This document shows positions 1 to 7,120 of a DNA stretch of 11,823 nucleotides, piece by piece (the stretch's first letter is position 1; every line of letters starts with the position of its first letter). The notes beneath the pieces are model-generated. The model had not been told where the DNA came from and did not search any database. It saw only the letters and a list, made by a program, of their open reading frames with translations. The position numbers and the translations under genes were made by a program. This stretch comes from Cellvibrionales bacterium UBA1963 (GTDB taxonomy: Bacteria; Pseudomonadota; Gammaproteobacteria; Pseudomonadales; UBA7434): the NCBI GenBank assembly GCA_002336035.1, contig DDED01000123.1, positions 1 to 11,823 of the forward strand. Reading direction: 5' to 3'.

Positions 1-230
1 ATGACCCCCATTCAGCCAGCTCTCAATTTTTCATTAATATCGCTGATAATGAATTTCTAAACCACAGCGGAAAGAATGCACAAGGATGGGGTTACGCAGT
101 GTTTGCAAAAGTGGTCGACGGTATGGATATTATCGAATCAATTAAAGCCGTTGCAACGGGTTCAAGTGGGCATCATCAAGACGTGCCACTTAGTCCTATC
201 GTCATTGAGTCTGCTAGCGTCGAAGCGTAA
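1..230 (+). CDS. ppiB: Peptidyl-prolyl cis-trans isomerase, cyclophilin type (C-terminal part, 5' end outside window)
   Basis: The open frame starting at base 3 encodes 75 residues and ends in TAA at 228-230; the rest of the gene lies to the left of the window. The peptide reads DPHSASSQFFINIADNEF and later GWGYAVFAKVVDGMD, the characteristic C-terminal half of single-domain bacterial cyclophilins, whose active site includes the QFFI segment. These enzymes catalyse cis-trans isomerisation of Xaa-Pro bonds. No signal peptide can be judged because the N-terminus is missing, so a cytoplasmic PpiB-like form is inferred from the neighbour: the lpxH start follows after 18 bp, the ppiB-lpxH order also known in E. 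coli. The two genes are probably cotranscribed. The family is clear; the exact paralogue (PpiB rather than periplasmic PpiA) is inferred from context. Confidence 0.93.
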   Translation, partial: DPHSASSQFFINIADNEFLNHSGKNAQGWGYAVFAKVVDGMDIIESIKAVATGSSGHHQDVPLSPIVIESASVEA

Positions 231-248
231 AATGGCGGAGGCCTGTTG

Positions 249-995
249 ATGGCGATATCCATTAAAACAGATCATAGCCTATTTATTTCTGATATCCATT
301 TGTGTGAGCAGCGTCCGGATATCAGCCAAGCTTTTGTCAATTTTTGTACGCAACGGGCCATTCACGCAAAACACTTGTACATTCTTGGAGACTTGAGTGA
401 TTCTTGGCTTGGCGATGATGACGATGGCCCTATTGCACAACTACTTCAACAGCAATTGTTGTTTCTTGCTGAGCATGGGGTAAAAGTCTTCATCATGGTT
501 GGCAATCGGGATTTTCTGATGGGCAGTGGATTCTCAAATGCCTCTGGTTGCATATTATTGCCCGACCCTTCAGTAATTAGTCTTTACGGACAATCTATTC
601 TCCTTATGCACGGCGACAGTATGTGCACAGCTGACACAGAGTATATGCACTTTCGATCAATGATACGTGACCCAAACATGCAACAAACGTTACTTGCAAA
701 GCCTTTGACAGAACGTCGCGCTATCGCCGCCATGCTCCGAGAAAAAAGTCGCAGTGCTAACGCAACAAAGGCTGACGATATTATGGATGTCACTGAAGAT
801 GAAGTAGTGAAAGCGTTCGAAAAACACAAAGTCAAAATTTTGATTCATGGTCACACTCATAGGCCTGCCATCCATCAGCTTTATAGCGCTGAGAAAACCG
901 CAATAAAACGCTATGTATTAGGTGACTGGGATACCAAAGGCTGGTGTATAAAAATAGAGGGACAGCAAATTGAACTTCAGAGTTTTGAGCTGTAA
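249..995 (+). CDS. lpxH: UDP-2,3-diacylglucosamine diphosphatase LpxH
   Basis: LpxH is a peripheral membrane Mn-dependent hydrolase that cleaves UDP-2,3-diacylglucosamine to lipid X and UMP, the fourth step of lipid A synthesis. The 248-residue product (E. coli LpxH is 240) carries the whole calcineurin-like metallophosphoesterase set: D15-x-H17 in FISDIHL, D48 in LGDLSD, N86 in GNRDF, H121 in MHGDS, and H200-x-H202 in HGHTHRP. The second motif is LGDLSDSWLGDDD where E. coli has LGDLFEAWIGDDD, a mild variation that keeps the metal ligand. A GGAGG ribosome-binding site at 237-241, 7 bp before the ATG, favours this start over an in-frame TTG one codon earlier. It follows the cyclophilin gene by 18 bp. 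Its last 19 bp overlap the end of the opposite-strand MATE gene. Confidence 0.97.
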   Translation: MAISIKTDHSLFISDIHLCEQRPDISQAFVNFCTQRAIHAKHLYILGDLSDSWLGDDDDGPIAQLLQQQLLFLAEHGVKVFIMVGNRDFLMGSGFSNASGCILLPDPSVISLYGQSILLMHGDSMCTADTEYMHFRSMIRDPNMQQTLLAKPLTERRAIAAMLREKSRSANATKADDIMDVTEDEVVKAFEKHKVKILIHGHTHRPAIHQLYSAEKTAIKRYVLGDWDTKGWCIKIEGQQIELQSFEL

Positions 996-2353
996 ACCTG
1001 CCCGTTAACTCTCGTCGAATCGGCACTGACTAAAATTAAGCGCCTCGCTATTAATGCTGACGATAGAGTCAAGCTCAACAGCATTGCAAACCAAAAAGCT
1101 GACGCACCGTTGAGACCTGAAATGTCAAAGCGAAAACCAAGAAGGACACCGACGGGCAGCCCGACCAACCAATAAGCAAACACCTGATACTTAGCCGAAC
1201 TGGCAGTATCTTGGTAAGCACGTAGGGCACAAATACACACAGCTTGCAAACAATCAACCAACTGAAAAACTGCTCCAAACAACAATAGTTTTACCGCAAG
1301 GTTGATGACCACTAAATCTTGACTATATAAACTAGCAAGCTGCTGACGCCAAGCCAAGAAACAGAACGACATTAATAATGCTAAGCACATGCTTATCATA
1401 ATACCGACCTTAATACTGTATAAGGCTCCCTCGTTCGCGTTTGCACCTAATTGCTGTGATGCGCGAATAGTCATTCCCTGCCCCAAGCCTAAATAAATCA
1501 TAAAAGAGGCCGAGGCAATACTAATCGCAACTGAATGAGCGCTAGCGGCAACAGGCCCAAAATAAGCAATCATCATTCCAGCACCAGAAAACATACTCAT
1601 TTCTATTAACACTGAAAACCCAATTGGCAAACCTAACAAAAAAGTAGCGCGTATCTTGCGCACAATTGGCCATTGAAAATAATTCAACACATGAAGATCT
1701 CGAATAGAACGGTGCCACTTCAGCATCGCAAAATTGGCAAACAAGGCAATCCAAAGTAAGGAAGCCGTTGCCCATGCACAACCCTCGGCACCAAGCTCAG
1801 GCAACCCATAAAGGCCATAAATAAGGGCGTAATCAAGCGGTATATTTACCAGGAAAATGCTGATATTAATCCACAGTACAGCACGGGTTAAACTCATGGC
1901 TTCTAAAGTGCCGCGCAGAGCCGGCAACATCACCATTGGAATTGCCCCCCAAGCGATAGCCAATAAGTACTCGTTGGCTCTTATTGCCATTTTTGGATCA
2001 AACCCTGCAAACAGTAAAAGCTTGGCCGCTAATAAAATTGACAGTAAGCCCAATATGCCTAAACCTAACGTAAGCCATAAAGACTGGTGAAGCTGGCTGC
2101 GGAGGCCCTCAATATCACTTGCGCCGTAAAAACGACCAATCAAAGCCTGGGTAATAGAACCGATGCCAAAAAAAAATAAAATGACCAGATTCCAAATATT
2201 ATTACCAAGACTCAACGCAGCTAACTCGTCTGTGTTTGCACGTCCAACTAGCAACACGTCAGTTGTACCCATGCCAATAATCGCAAGTTGTGATAAGGCA
2301 ACGGGCAGAGCCAATTTTGTTAGTGATGTTATTTCGGTGAAGAGTTTGGACAT
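977..2353 (-). CDS. MATE-family multidrug/Na+ (or H+) antiporter, NorM-like
   Basis: This is a 458-residue polytopic inner-membrane protein with about twelve hydrophobic segments, the usual size and layout of the multi antimicrobial extrusion family, which exports cationic drugs, dyes or metabolites in exchange for Na+ or H+. The N-terminus, with LTKLALPVALSQLAIIGMG and then a TTDVLLVGR segment, closely resembles the first helix region of NorM/DinF-type proteins, and the two-fold repeat is suggested by a second LLGLPIGFSVLIEMSMFSG segment near the middle. An in-frame TTG five codons upstream would lengthen it to 463 residues, but the ATG giving MSKLFTEITSL fits the family better; neither start has a strong ribosome-binding site. 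It is a single gene, divergent from the thioesterase and overlapping lpxH tail to tail. The substrate cannot be inferred. Confidence 0.92.
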   Translation of the reverse strand: MSKLFTEITSLTKLALPVALSQLAIIGMGTTDVLLVGRANTDELAALSLGNNIWNLVILFFFGIGSITQALIGRFYGASDIEGLRSQLHQSLWLTLGLGILGLLSILLAAKLLLFAGFDPKMAIRANEYLLAIAWGAIPMVMLPALRGTLEAMSLTRAVLWINISIFLVNIPLDYALIYGLYGLPELGAEGCAWATASLLWIALFANFAMLKWHRSIRDLHVLNYFQWPIVRKIRATFLLGLPIGFSVLIEMSMFSGAGMMIAYFGPVAASAHSVAISIASASFMIYLGLGQGMTIRASQQLGANANEGALYSIKVGIMISMCLALLMSFCFLAWRQQLASLYSQDLVVINLAVKLLLFGAVFQLVDCLQAVCICALRAYQDTASSAKYQVFAYWLVGLPVGVLLGFRFDISGLNGASAFWFAMLLSLTLSSALIARRLILVSADSTRVNGQVYSSKL

Positions 2354-2417
2354 AAAAGAGTTCAACAAAAAGATAAGAATGCAAACTGATTGACAGTGAT
2401 GCCGTGCTATAAATTCT

Positions 2418-2423
2418 ATTATA
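2418..2423 (-). promoter_or_regulatory. Possible -10 box for the MATE gene
   Basis: On the minus strand this reads TATAAT, a perfect sigma70 -10 hexamer, about 65 bp upstream of the MATE start codon. No good -35 hexamer lies 16-18 bp upstream and there is no extended -10 TG, so the call rests on the -10 match and its position in a divergent spacer. Confidence 0.35.
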
Positions 2424-2524
2424 ACCTAGAAGTCATCAAAAAACTGGCTGTTAATGCCGATTAAATGTCAAGTCAATTTACAGCGCTATTCACGCTTGCT
2501 AGGGATAATTAAACACTTTCATGC

Positions 2525-2552
2525 TTGACAGCTGGCGCTAGTTGACAATAAT
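2525..2552 (+). promoter_or_regulatory. Predicted sigma70 promoter for the thioesterase gene
   Basis: A perfect -35 TTGACA (2525-2530) is followed after 16 bp by AATAAT (2547-2552), a 5/6 match to the -10 consensus. Transcription would begin near 2559, about 60 bp before the thioesterase ATG. A second TTGACA copy (2542-2547) overlaps the -10 and has no partner -10 of its own. The spacer includes an imperfect palindrome around CTGGCGCTAG that could bind a regulator, which is speculation. Confidence 0.5.
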
Positions 2553-2617
2553 TCATCACAGGTTCTGCGCAGTGCAAAGAATGGCAGCAGTTAACACATA
2601 ACTTTAAGGCGTGATCG

Positions 2618-3070
2618 ATGGCTAACAATCTTTTAGACGAGTTCATTACTGAACATTTACCGGCAATTAGCGCAGCTAAGATACAGGTTGAAAGTTATAA
2701 TGATAAGCAGTTAATCATTAGCGCACCACTCGACATGAACCAAAACGACCGCGGTAAAGCCTTCGGCGGCTGCTTATACAACATAGCATTAGTTGCCTGC
2801 TGGGGAACGATGTTTTTAAAGTGCAGTGAGAAAATTGCCAAGCCAAATATAGTGACTCGAGACGGGCAAATCCGGTATCGACACCCCTGCGACGAAACTA
2901 TTATTCGCGCGACGTGTAACATTCCCATAGAACGGCAATGGGATGGTTTTTTTGCGCATTATGAAAAAACCGGAAAAACATCTTTATCGCTTACCAGCCA
3001 AATTATGAGCGGAAACCATAAAGAGACCGCTGCTTATTTTGACGGTGTCTTTGTATTACTTGCCGAGTAA
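2618..3070 (+). CDS. YiiD_C-type hotdog-fold putative thioesterase
   Basis: This 150-residue protein matches the small single-domain thioesterase-like proteins related to the C-terminal domain of E. coli YiiD. The signature is at residues 35-65: SAPLDMNQNDRGKAFGG, then CLYNIALVACWGTMFLK, corresponding to the family's APL..N.N..GTAFGGSLY..A.L..WG pattern. In hotdog enzymes this central helix region holds the acyl-thioester binding site. Members are presumed to hydrolyse acyl-CoA or acyl-ACP in the cytoplasm, but the natural substrate is generally unknown. The ATG follows an AAGG about 11 bp upstream and there is a good promoter in front. The stop codon lies 6 bp from the stop of the convergent methyltransferase-like gene. 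Fold and family are firm; the reaction is inferred. Confidence 0.85.
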   Translation: MANNLLDEFITEHLPAISAAKIQVESYNDKQLIISAPLDMNQNDRGKAFGGCLYNIALVACWGTMFLKCSEKIAKPNIVTRDGQIRYRHPCDETIIRATCNIPIERQWDGFFAHYEKTGKTSLSLTSQIMSGNHKETAAYFDGVFVLLAE

Positions 3071-3076
3071 ATTCAT

Positions 3077-3928
3077 TTATGGCTTTTTAAAACGCAATGT
3101 CATCCGATCACTTTCACCTATAGCTAAGTACTTTTCTTTATCAACTTCCTTTAAACGCAAGTTAGGCGGTAATGTCCAAACCCCGCTAGGATGATCAGCA
3201 GTGTCTTTAGGATTGGCATTAATTTCAGAGCGTGCCTCTAAAACAAAGCCCGCTGCTTCAGCCACTGTTATGACAGCGGCCTCAGTCAAATATCCACTCA
3301 TACCGCCACTGGCGAGCGATGCATTAGGCCCTCTGTGCTGTACAACGCCTAGAACGCCACCTGGCTTCAAGACATCATAGAAGGCTTTATACACTTGTTC
3401 AGCAACCTTCTCTCGAACCCAACCATGGGTATTACGAAAGGTAAGTACTCTATCAACAGAGTTATTATCACCTAAATAGAGGCTCTGTGGCGGGGAAAAA
3501 CCAACCACTTCAGCTTTGCCAAAAAACTCAACTTGTTGATCAAACCGGTCTATCATCGATTGCGTCAAACGATAACGATAACGAGGTTGATCAGCCAGCG
3601 AAGCATCATAGCCAGCTGCAACATAACGCCCTTTTTCCATTAAAAAAGGCGCCAAAATCTCAGTGTACCAAAGTCCGCCTGGCGATATTTCAATGACTGA
3701 CATTTCAGCATTAATATCAAAAAAACTCAACGTTTTTGCTGGATGGCGGTAACGGTTGCGCAGACGATTTTTCTCACTCCGATGCTCGCCATCAACTAAC
3801 CTTGCAATACTATTAGCACCAGAACTGTCGATAGAGGTAATCACATCGTCGCAGGCAGTTAACAAAATCACAATGCCCGCCACAAAAAAGAGATAAAATG
3901 ATCGTTTAACGCTCACAATGCTATGCAT
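3077..3928 (-). CDS. Methyltransferase-fold predicted lipoprotein (COG4798-like)
   Basis: The 283-residue product begins with a lipoprotein signal peptide: KR near the N-terminus, a hydrophobic core, and the lipobox LTAC with the modified Cys at 26. Asp at position +2 (CDD) is the classical inner-membrane retention signal, so a location on the periplasmic face of the inner membrane is predicted. The mature part carries RYRHPAKTLSFF, a glycine motif I VIEISPGGLWYTEILAP (about 78-94), and FYDVLKPGGVLGVVQHR, as in predicted SAM-dependent methyltransferases of the COG4798 type. The frame is open to 4006, but the ATG at 3928 is preferred: an AGGAAG ribosome-binding site lies 9 bp upstream and the signal peptide starts there. 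It sits 58 bp downstream of the DUF3604 lipoprotein gene, probably in one transcript. The reaction is unknown; a periplasmic place for a SAM enzyme is odd. Confidence 0.82.
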   Translation of the reverse strand: MHSIVSVKRSFYLFFVAGIVILLTACDDVITSIDSSGANSIARLVDGEHRSEKNRLRNRYRHPAKTLSFFDINAEMSVIEISPGGLWYTEILAPFLMEKGRYVAAGYDASLADQPRYRYRLTQSMIDRFDQQVEFFGKAEVVGFSPPQSLYLGDNNSVDRVLTFRNTHGWVREKVAEQVYKAFYDVLKPGGVLGVVQHRGPNASLASGGMSGYLTEAAVITVAEAAGFVLEARSEINANPKDTADHPSGVWTLPPNLRLKEVDKEKYLAIGESDRMTLRFKKP

Positions 3929-3937
3929 AATAAAAGA

Positions 3938-3943
3938 CTTCCT
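3938..3943 (-). promoter_or_regulatory. Ribosome-binding site fixing the start of the methyltransferase-like lipoprotein
   Basis: The minus strand reads AGGAAG, 9 bp before the ATG at 3928. The upstream in-frame ATG at 3964 and the open-frame start at 4006 lack a suitably placed site and would put extra polar residues before the signal peptide. This site therefore decides the start. Confidence 0.7.
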
Positions 3944-3986
3944 ACTGACTGCCCGTTGATTCATGCAGTAAAAAATTAACTGCCCC

Positions 3987-5888
3987 TCACAAAGAGTCAG
4001 GATCATACCAGATTGCCGAGCTAATGGCTCGCTCTTGTAAGGACTGGGGCATTGGCGCGGTTACATTCAACGTTTTCGCGTCATACGTCGTCCAGCGAGG
4101 AGTCGGTATTTCAATTACCCTCGCATAATAGGCCGCAGCTTGTTGCCGATCAAAATCAGGGTCCTGCCAACGCACAAAAATACTTACCCCACCGACTGAG
4201 TTAAGGTAACTTGCTGACGGCACATTAACGGTTGAAACAATGGCAGCTAATTGACCGTCATCACCTATATTTCGTTGACCTGCGGCACCTACGTTATACA
4301 CTTTTTCATGACTATTACCGTTCGCATCTAGCCAAACTTTAACGATCTGCGCGCGATCAAGGTTGGCGCCTAAGGGATCTTTTTGCGCTGAGATAATAAA
4401 GTCAGGCCCACTGCCTTGGTCAACGTTACGTAACTGGCCACCCATAGGAACGCCAAACTCATAAGCCTTTACAAGCCAATCTTCAGACATCAACATCCCA
4501 TCAGGAAAAGTCTGAGCAGCAAAAAAACGCAACCTGATCCTAGGTCCAGAAGTAGCGTATGTTTCTTTGGATTGCATGGCCTCAAATAAAGATTCACGCG
4601 TATTTTCTTTTGCCCAAACAGCGGCCAATCCCATGGCGCTCCACATACCGCCTCGGTTATACTTGCTTGGCAACATTAACGTTTTACCCAGACGAATACC
4701 CGCTGTACCATCGCCCATTGGAAGCTTGCCGTGATAGTTATCCTCCTCGACAGGAGCACTAGCACCATGACCATCACTGCTTCCGATAAAGCCAAATTGA
4801 TAAGGATTGACCCCTGTGCGCGCCTCGAGCTCGAGACCCCTCCTCAGCGCATCACGGGCATAACTGCCTTCTGCCTGACTTTTTGTACCGTCCGCACTTA
4901 AGCGTAAATCATGTATTTCAAAATCGGCAAACTCATCGCTGTCAGAGAGTAACGGGTGTGTCTCAGATGCACCTTTGACTTGAAAGATTTCACTGATGGG
5001 CTCATTGCGTAACCTGAGTGCACTGTACTGCGCTGTAATTGCCTTACCATTAAAATCATTAATGCCGTACATTAAGCCATTACTTAAATTTGAGTTATGA
5101 GGAATTGCTATCGCATCTTGCCCATGCGCTCTCTGACGCTCTAATGCTTGCCATAGCGCCAGTGGGTCTTCAGAATCCAAGGCGCTAAAAGGTCTTGCAG
5201 GGACATTATTTGTTCGATAAATAATATTTCGATGAAGATTATTTTCATTAGGCATTGAGGTCCATTCATAGGCAATAAATGCTGTAAAGTTTCCCGGTGA
5301 GTTGTGTCGCTCTGCACTGTCAATAGTTTGCTGCCATGCCGCATCAGTTATTGATTTATTAGACAAGCTACCAAAATTATCTATTCGCGATTGCATATCT
5401 CCCATTTGAGAGAATACTGTTTTAAAATAATTGAGTGTTATTGCTAGCGGATTACCACTCGAGATAATTTTCTTTAAGCGCTCATTATTGCTTAGGGCAC
5501 CATTGGCATGACGAGCAACACCTAACCATTCTGCATGATCAGTTACTGCTGCAAAATCGAGAGGTCTAGATAATTGAATCGGATAACCTAACGCATGCTC
5601 AATAGTGCCTCCTTTTGCAAACGTATACGCTTGGTCTGGAAGAGCAGTAACGCCAAAAGTATAGGCATCATAAGATAGGCTAGTATGAATATGTAAATCT
5701 CCCCAAAAGACATCGTTAATAAGGTTTATTTTGCGTGATTCAGACCTAACGACGGGGCTCTTAACTGTATTTTTTTCTAGCAATAACGGATCAAGACTGG
5801 GGTCTTGGTATTTTGAGCAACCAGTAAGTAACAACCCTAAACTGAAAAAAATACACTGAATATTCGAATATTTAAACAAGAACTTCAT
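3987..5888 (-). CDS. DUF3604 (PHP-like) predicted lipoprotein
   Basis: The 633-residue product has a lipoprotein signal peptide with lipobox LTGC (Cys24) and Ser at +2, which in proteobacteria favours transport to the outer membrane. After a short linker the DUF3604 domain begins with FWGDLHIHTSLSYDAY (H66-x-H68). It continues with DFAAVTDHAEWLG (D117-H118), FIAYEWTS, AIPHNSN (H264) and GSSDGHGA (D372, H374). These His/Asp positions match a PHP-type metal-binding site, so a metal-dependent hydrolase, perhaps a phosphoesterase, is plausible; no substrate is established that I can name. An AAGGTG ribosome-binding site (5896-5901) lies 7 bp before the ATG. The gene is first of a two-gene minus-strand unit with the methyltransferase-like lipoprotein, suggesting joint action at the envelope. 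Length is typical for the family. Confidence 0.88.
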   Translation of the reverse strand: MKFLFKYSNIQCIFFSLGLLLTGCSKYQDPSLDPLLLEKNTVKSPVVRSESRKINLINDVFWGDLHIHTSLSYDAYTFGVTALPDQAYTFAKGGTIEHALGYPIQLSRPLDFAAVTDHAEWLGVARHANGALSNNERLKKIISSGNPLAITLNYFKTVFSQMGDMQSRIDNFGSLSNKSITDAAWQQTIDSAERHNSPGNFTAFIAYEWTSMPNENNLHRNIIYRTNNVPARPFSALDSEDPLALWQALERQRAHGQDAIAIPHNSNLSNGLMYGINDFNGKAITAQYSALRLRNEPISEIFQVKGASETHPLLSDSDEFADFEIHDLRLSADGTKSQAEGSYARDALRRGLELEARTGVNPYQFGFIGSSDGHGASAPVEEDNYHGKLPMGDGTAGIRLGKTLMLPSKYNRGGMWSAMGLAAVWAKENTRESLFEAMQSKETYATSGPRIRLRFFAAQTFPDGMLMSEDWLVKAYEFGVPMGGQLRNVDQGSGPDFIISAQKDPLGANLDRAQIVKVWLDANGNSHEKVYNVGAAGQRNIGDDGQLAAIVSTVNVPSASYLNSVGGVSIFVRWQDPDFDRQQAAAYYARVIEIPTPRWTTYDAKTLNVTAPMPQSLQERAISSAIWYDPDSL

Positions 5889-6170
5889 CGACTATCACCT
5901 TAGTAACTGCACGAATAATGAGTATAATACCAATATTATGATGTGTTAATGAGGGGCTAGCAAAGAGTTAATCTGAACTGCCACCCATTTTGAAAAATCA
6001 AGTTGGCGCGGTTGTTTTTTGCACTCTACGGCTTAAAAATTCAGCGCCTTCAAAAATCGTATGCTCTCTATCTGTAAGCTTACACTCTGGAAAGATAGCC
6101 CAATAGCAGCACAGGTTTAGATACAATATCTCCATAATCAAAAAAACAACCCTTTATAGGAATAGAAACA
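5889..6170. other. Divergent spacer between DUF3604 and SDR genes
   Basis: This 282-bp AT-rich spacer separates divergently transcribed genes and must hold promoters for both. For the minus-strand gene, TATTAT-like -10 sequences occur in the ATAATACCAATATTATG region (about 5925-5941) without a convincing -35. For the plus-strand SDR, TACAAT at 6122-6127 is a possible -10, again with no good -35. A TAGGAA ribosome-binding site at 6157-6162 serves the SDR. A perfect 10-bp palindrome GTAAGCTTAC sits near 6074-6083. A 45-codon minus-strand ORF is listed separately. Confidence 0.5.
5998..6135 (-). CDS. Possible small protein or gene remnant, 45 residues (unrecognised)
   Basis: An ATG at 6135 opens a 45-codon frame ending in TGA at 5998-6000. 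The peptide starts MEILYLNLCCYWAIFPEC and ends in AEFLSRRVQKTTAPT. It has a protein-like composition, with a hydrophobic cysteine-bearing first third and a charged second half. Past the TGA the same frame continues for nine codons (FFKMGGSSD) before TAA, so this could also be the interrupted tail of a larger decayed gene. No ribosome-binding site lies at a normal distance; an AAAGGG is about 16 bp upstream. The frame lies antisense to the SDR leader and upstream of the DUF3604 gene on the same strand. I do not recognise it. A frame of this length can occur by chance. Confidence 0.2.
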   Translation of the reverse strand: MEILYLNLCCYWAIFPECKLTDREHTIFEGAEFLSRRVQKTTAPT

Positions 6171-6950
6171 ATGAGTAGATTAGCAAAAAAAACAGCCTTA
6201 ATCACTGGCGCTGGTATGGGTATAGGTCTAGGTGTTGCTCATAAATTTGCTCGCGAGGGTGCTAATATTGTTATCGCTGAACACAATGAAGAAGCCAGTA
6301 TTGCAGCTGCCCAAGCACTTGAAAAACACGGCATCAAAGCGTTAAGTGTGGTCACTGATGTGTGCGTCAAAGAACAAATAGAGTCAGCGATTAGCATTGC
6401 CAATACAAACTTCGGCGGGGTTGATATTCTTGTCAATAACGCTTGGGGCGGAGGCAGTAATAAACGCTTTGAATCAAAAACGGTTGAAGACATGGAGCAC
6501 GGCCTCAGCATGGGTGCCATGTCATCTTTTTATGCAATGCAAGCTGTATTCCCCTACATGAAGACTCACGGCGGTAGCATCATAAATATGTGCTCATTGA
6601 ATGGTGTAAATGCGCATATGTACTCGCTCGAATACAATGCCGGTAAAGAGGCTCTGCGCGCCATCACACGAACGGCAGCGCGCGAATGGGCTCAACACCA
6701 AATTCGGTGCAACATCATATGTCCTGCTGCTGCGTCTGAAGCCTACAAGCATTTCGCGAAGAATAATCCTGAAAACGCAGCGGCAATGCTCCCTCCGCTA
6801 GGCAGAATGGGGGACCCAGAAAAGGATATAGGGGGGGTCGCTTTATTTTTAGCCAGTGAGGACTCTGCTTATTTAACGGGAAATACCTTATTTGTGGATG
6901 GTGGCGGTCATATCAATGGTGTAGCATGGGCTCCCTCTCCCACTGAGTGA
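6171..6950 (+). CDS. SDR-family NAD(P)-dependent oxidoreductase
   Basis: This 259-residue classical short-chain dehydrogenase has the nucleotide-binding TGAGMGIG at residues 12-19, an acidic Glu37 after strand 2 suggesting NAD(H) preference, NNAW at 89-92, and the catalytic Ser142, Tyr155 and Lys159 (SLEYNAGKEAL). It ends with the usual FLASEDSAYLTGNTLFVDGG segment. Two departures are visible: NNAG is NNAW, and the position of the usual tetrad Asn (VNLxG) appears to be Gly115 in SMGAMSSF. The start ATG has TAGGAA 8 bp upstream, and the gene ends in tandem stops TGATAA. It is 170 bp upstream of folE on the same strand, but folE has its own likely promoter, so a link to folate metabolism is not implied. 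The substrate is unknown. Confidence 0.9.
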   Translation: MSRLAKKTALITGAGMGIGLGVAHKFAREGANIVIAEHNEEASIAAAQALEKHGIKALSVVTDVCVKEQIESAISIANTNFGGVDILVNNAWGGGSNKRFESKTVEDMEHGLSMGAMSSFYAMQAVFPYMKTHGGSIINMCSLNGVNAHMYSLEYNAGKEALRAITRTAAREWAQHQIRCNIICPAAASEAYKHFAKNNPENAAAMLPPLGRMGDPEKDIGGVALFLASEDSAYLTGNTLFVDGGGHINGVAWAPSPTE

Positions 6951-7120
6951 TAAACAGCTAAATTAATGATTATTATCAGATTATTAACATATCTTCAGTT
7001 TCGGAATTGATCCATACACAATAAGAATCCGTAAAACTGTTTGTACATATGCAATAATGTAAAATATAATCTTAAATTCATCCACTAAAAGCTTAGAAAA
7101 GCTGTATAGGAAACTCAGAT
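6951..7120. other. Spacer between SDR and folE
   Basis: The 170-bp AT-rich spacer holds the folE promoter and ribosome-binding site, plus a 5-bp inverted repeat AGCTT/AAGCT (7090-7103) just before the latter. No GC-rich hairpin followed by a T run is seen after the SDR stop, so a terminator cannot be supported. Confidence 0.4.
7041..7070 (+). promoter_or_regulatory. Predicted promoter of folE
   Basis: A perfect -10 TATAAT (7065-7070) is preceded after 18 bp by TTGTAC (7041-7046), a 3/6 match to the -35 consensus. Transcription would start near 7077, giving a leader of about 45 nt with TAGGAA at 7107-7112, 8 bp before the folE ATG. Confidence 0.45.

Noticed and set aside
584..1026. Minus-strand open frames inside lpxH
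   Set aside because: They lie opposite a gene with complete LpxH motifs, have no recognisable domains or ribosome-binding sites, and are best explained as shadows.
1075..2393. Open frames within or opposite the MATE gene
   Set aside because: They overlap a full-length MATE protein and have no family features of their own.
3929..4006. Longer N-terminus for the methyltransferase-like lipoprotein
   Set aside because: It would overlap the DUF3604 gene and place about 26 polar residues before the signal peptide; the ATG at 3928 has the better ribosome-binding site.
7021..7120. Zur operator upstream of folE
   Set aside because: The sequence is AT-rich but no convincing dyad like the Zur consensus is present, and the gene is the ordinary zinc-dependent FolE1.
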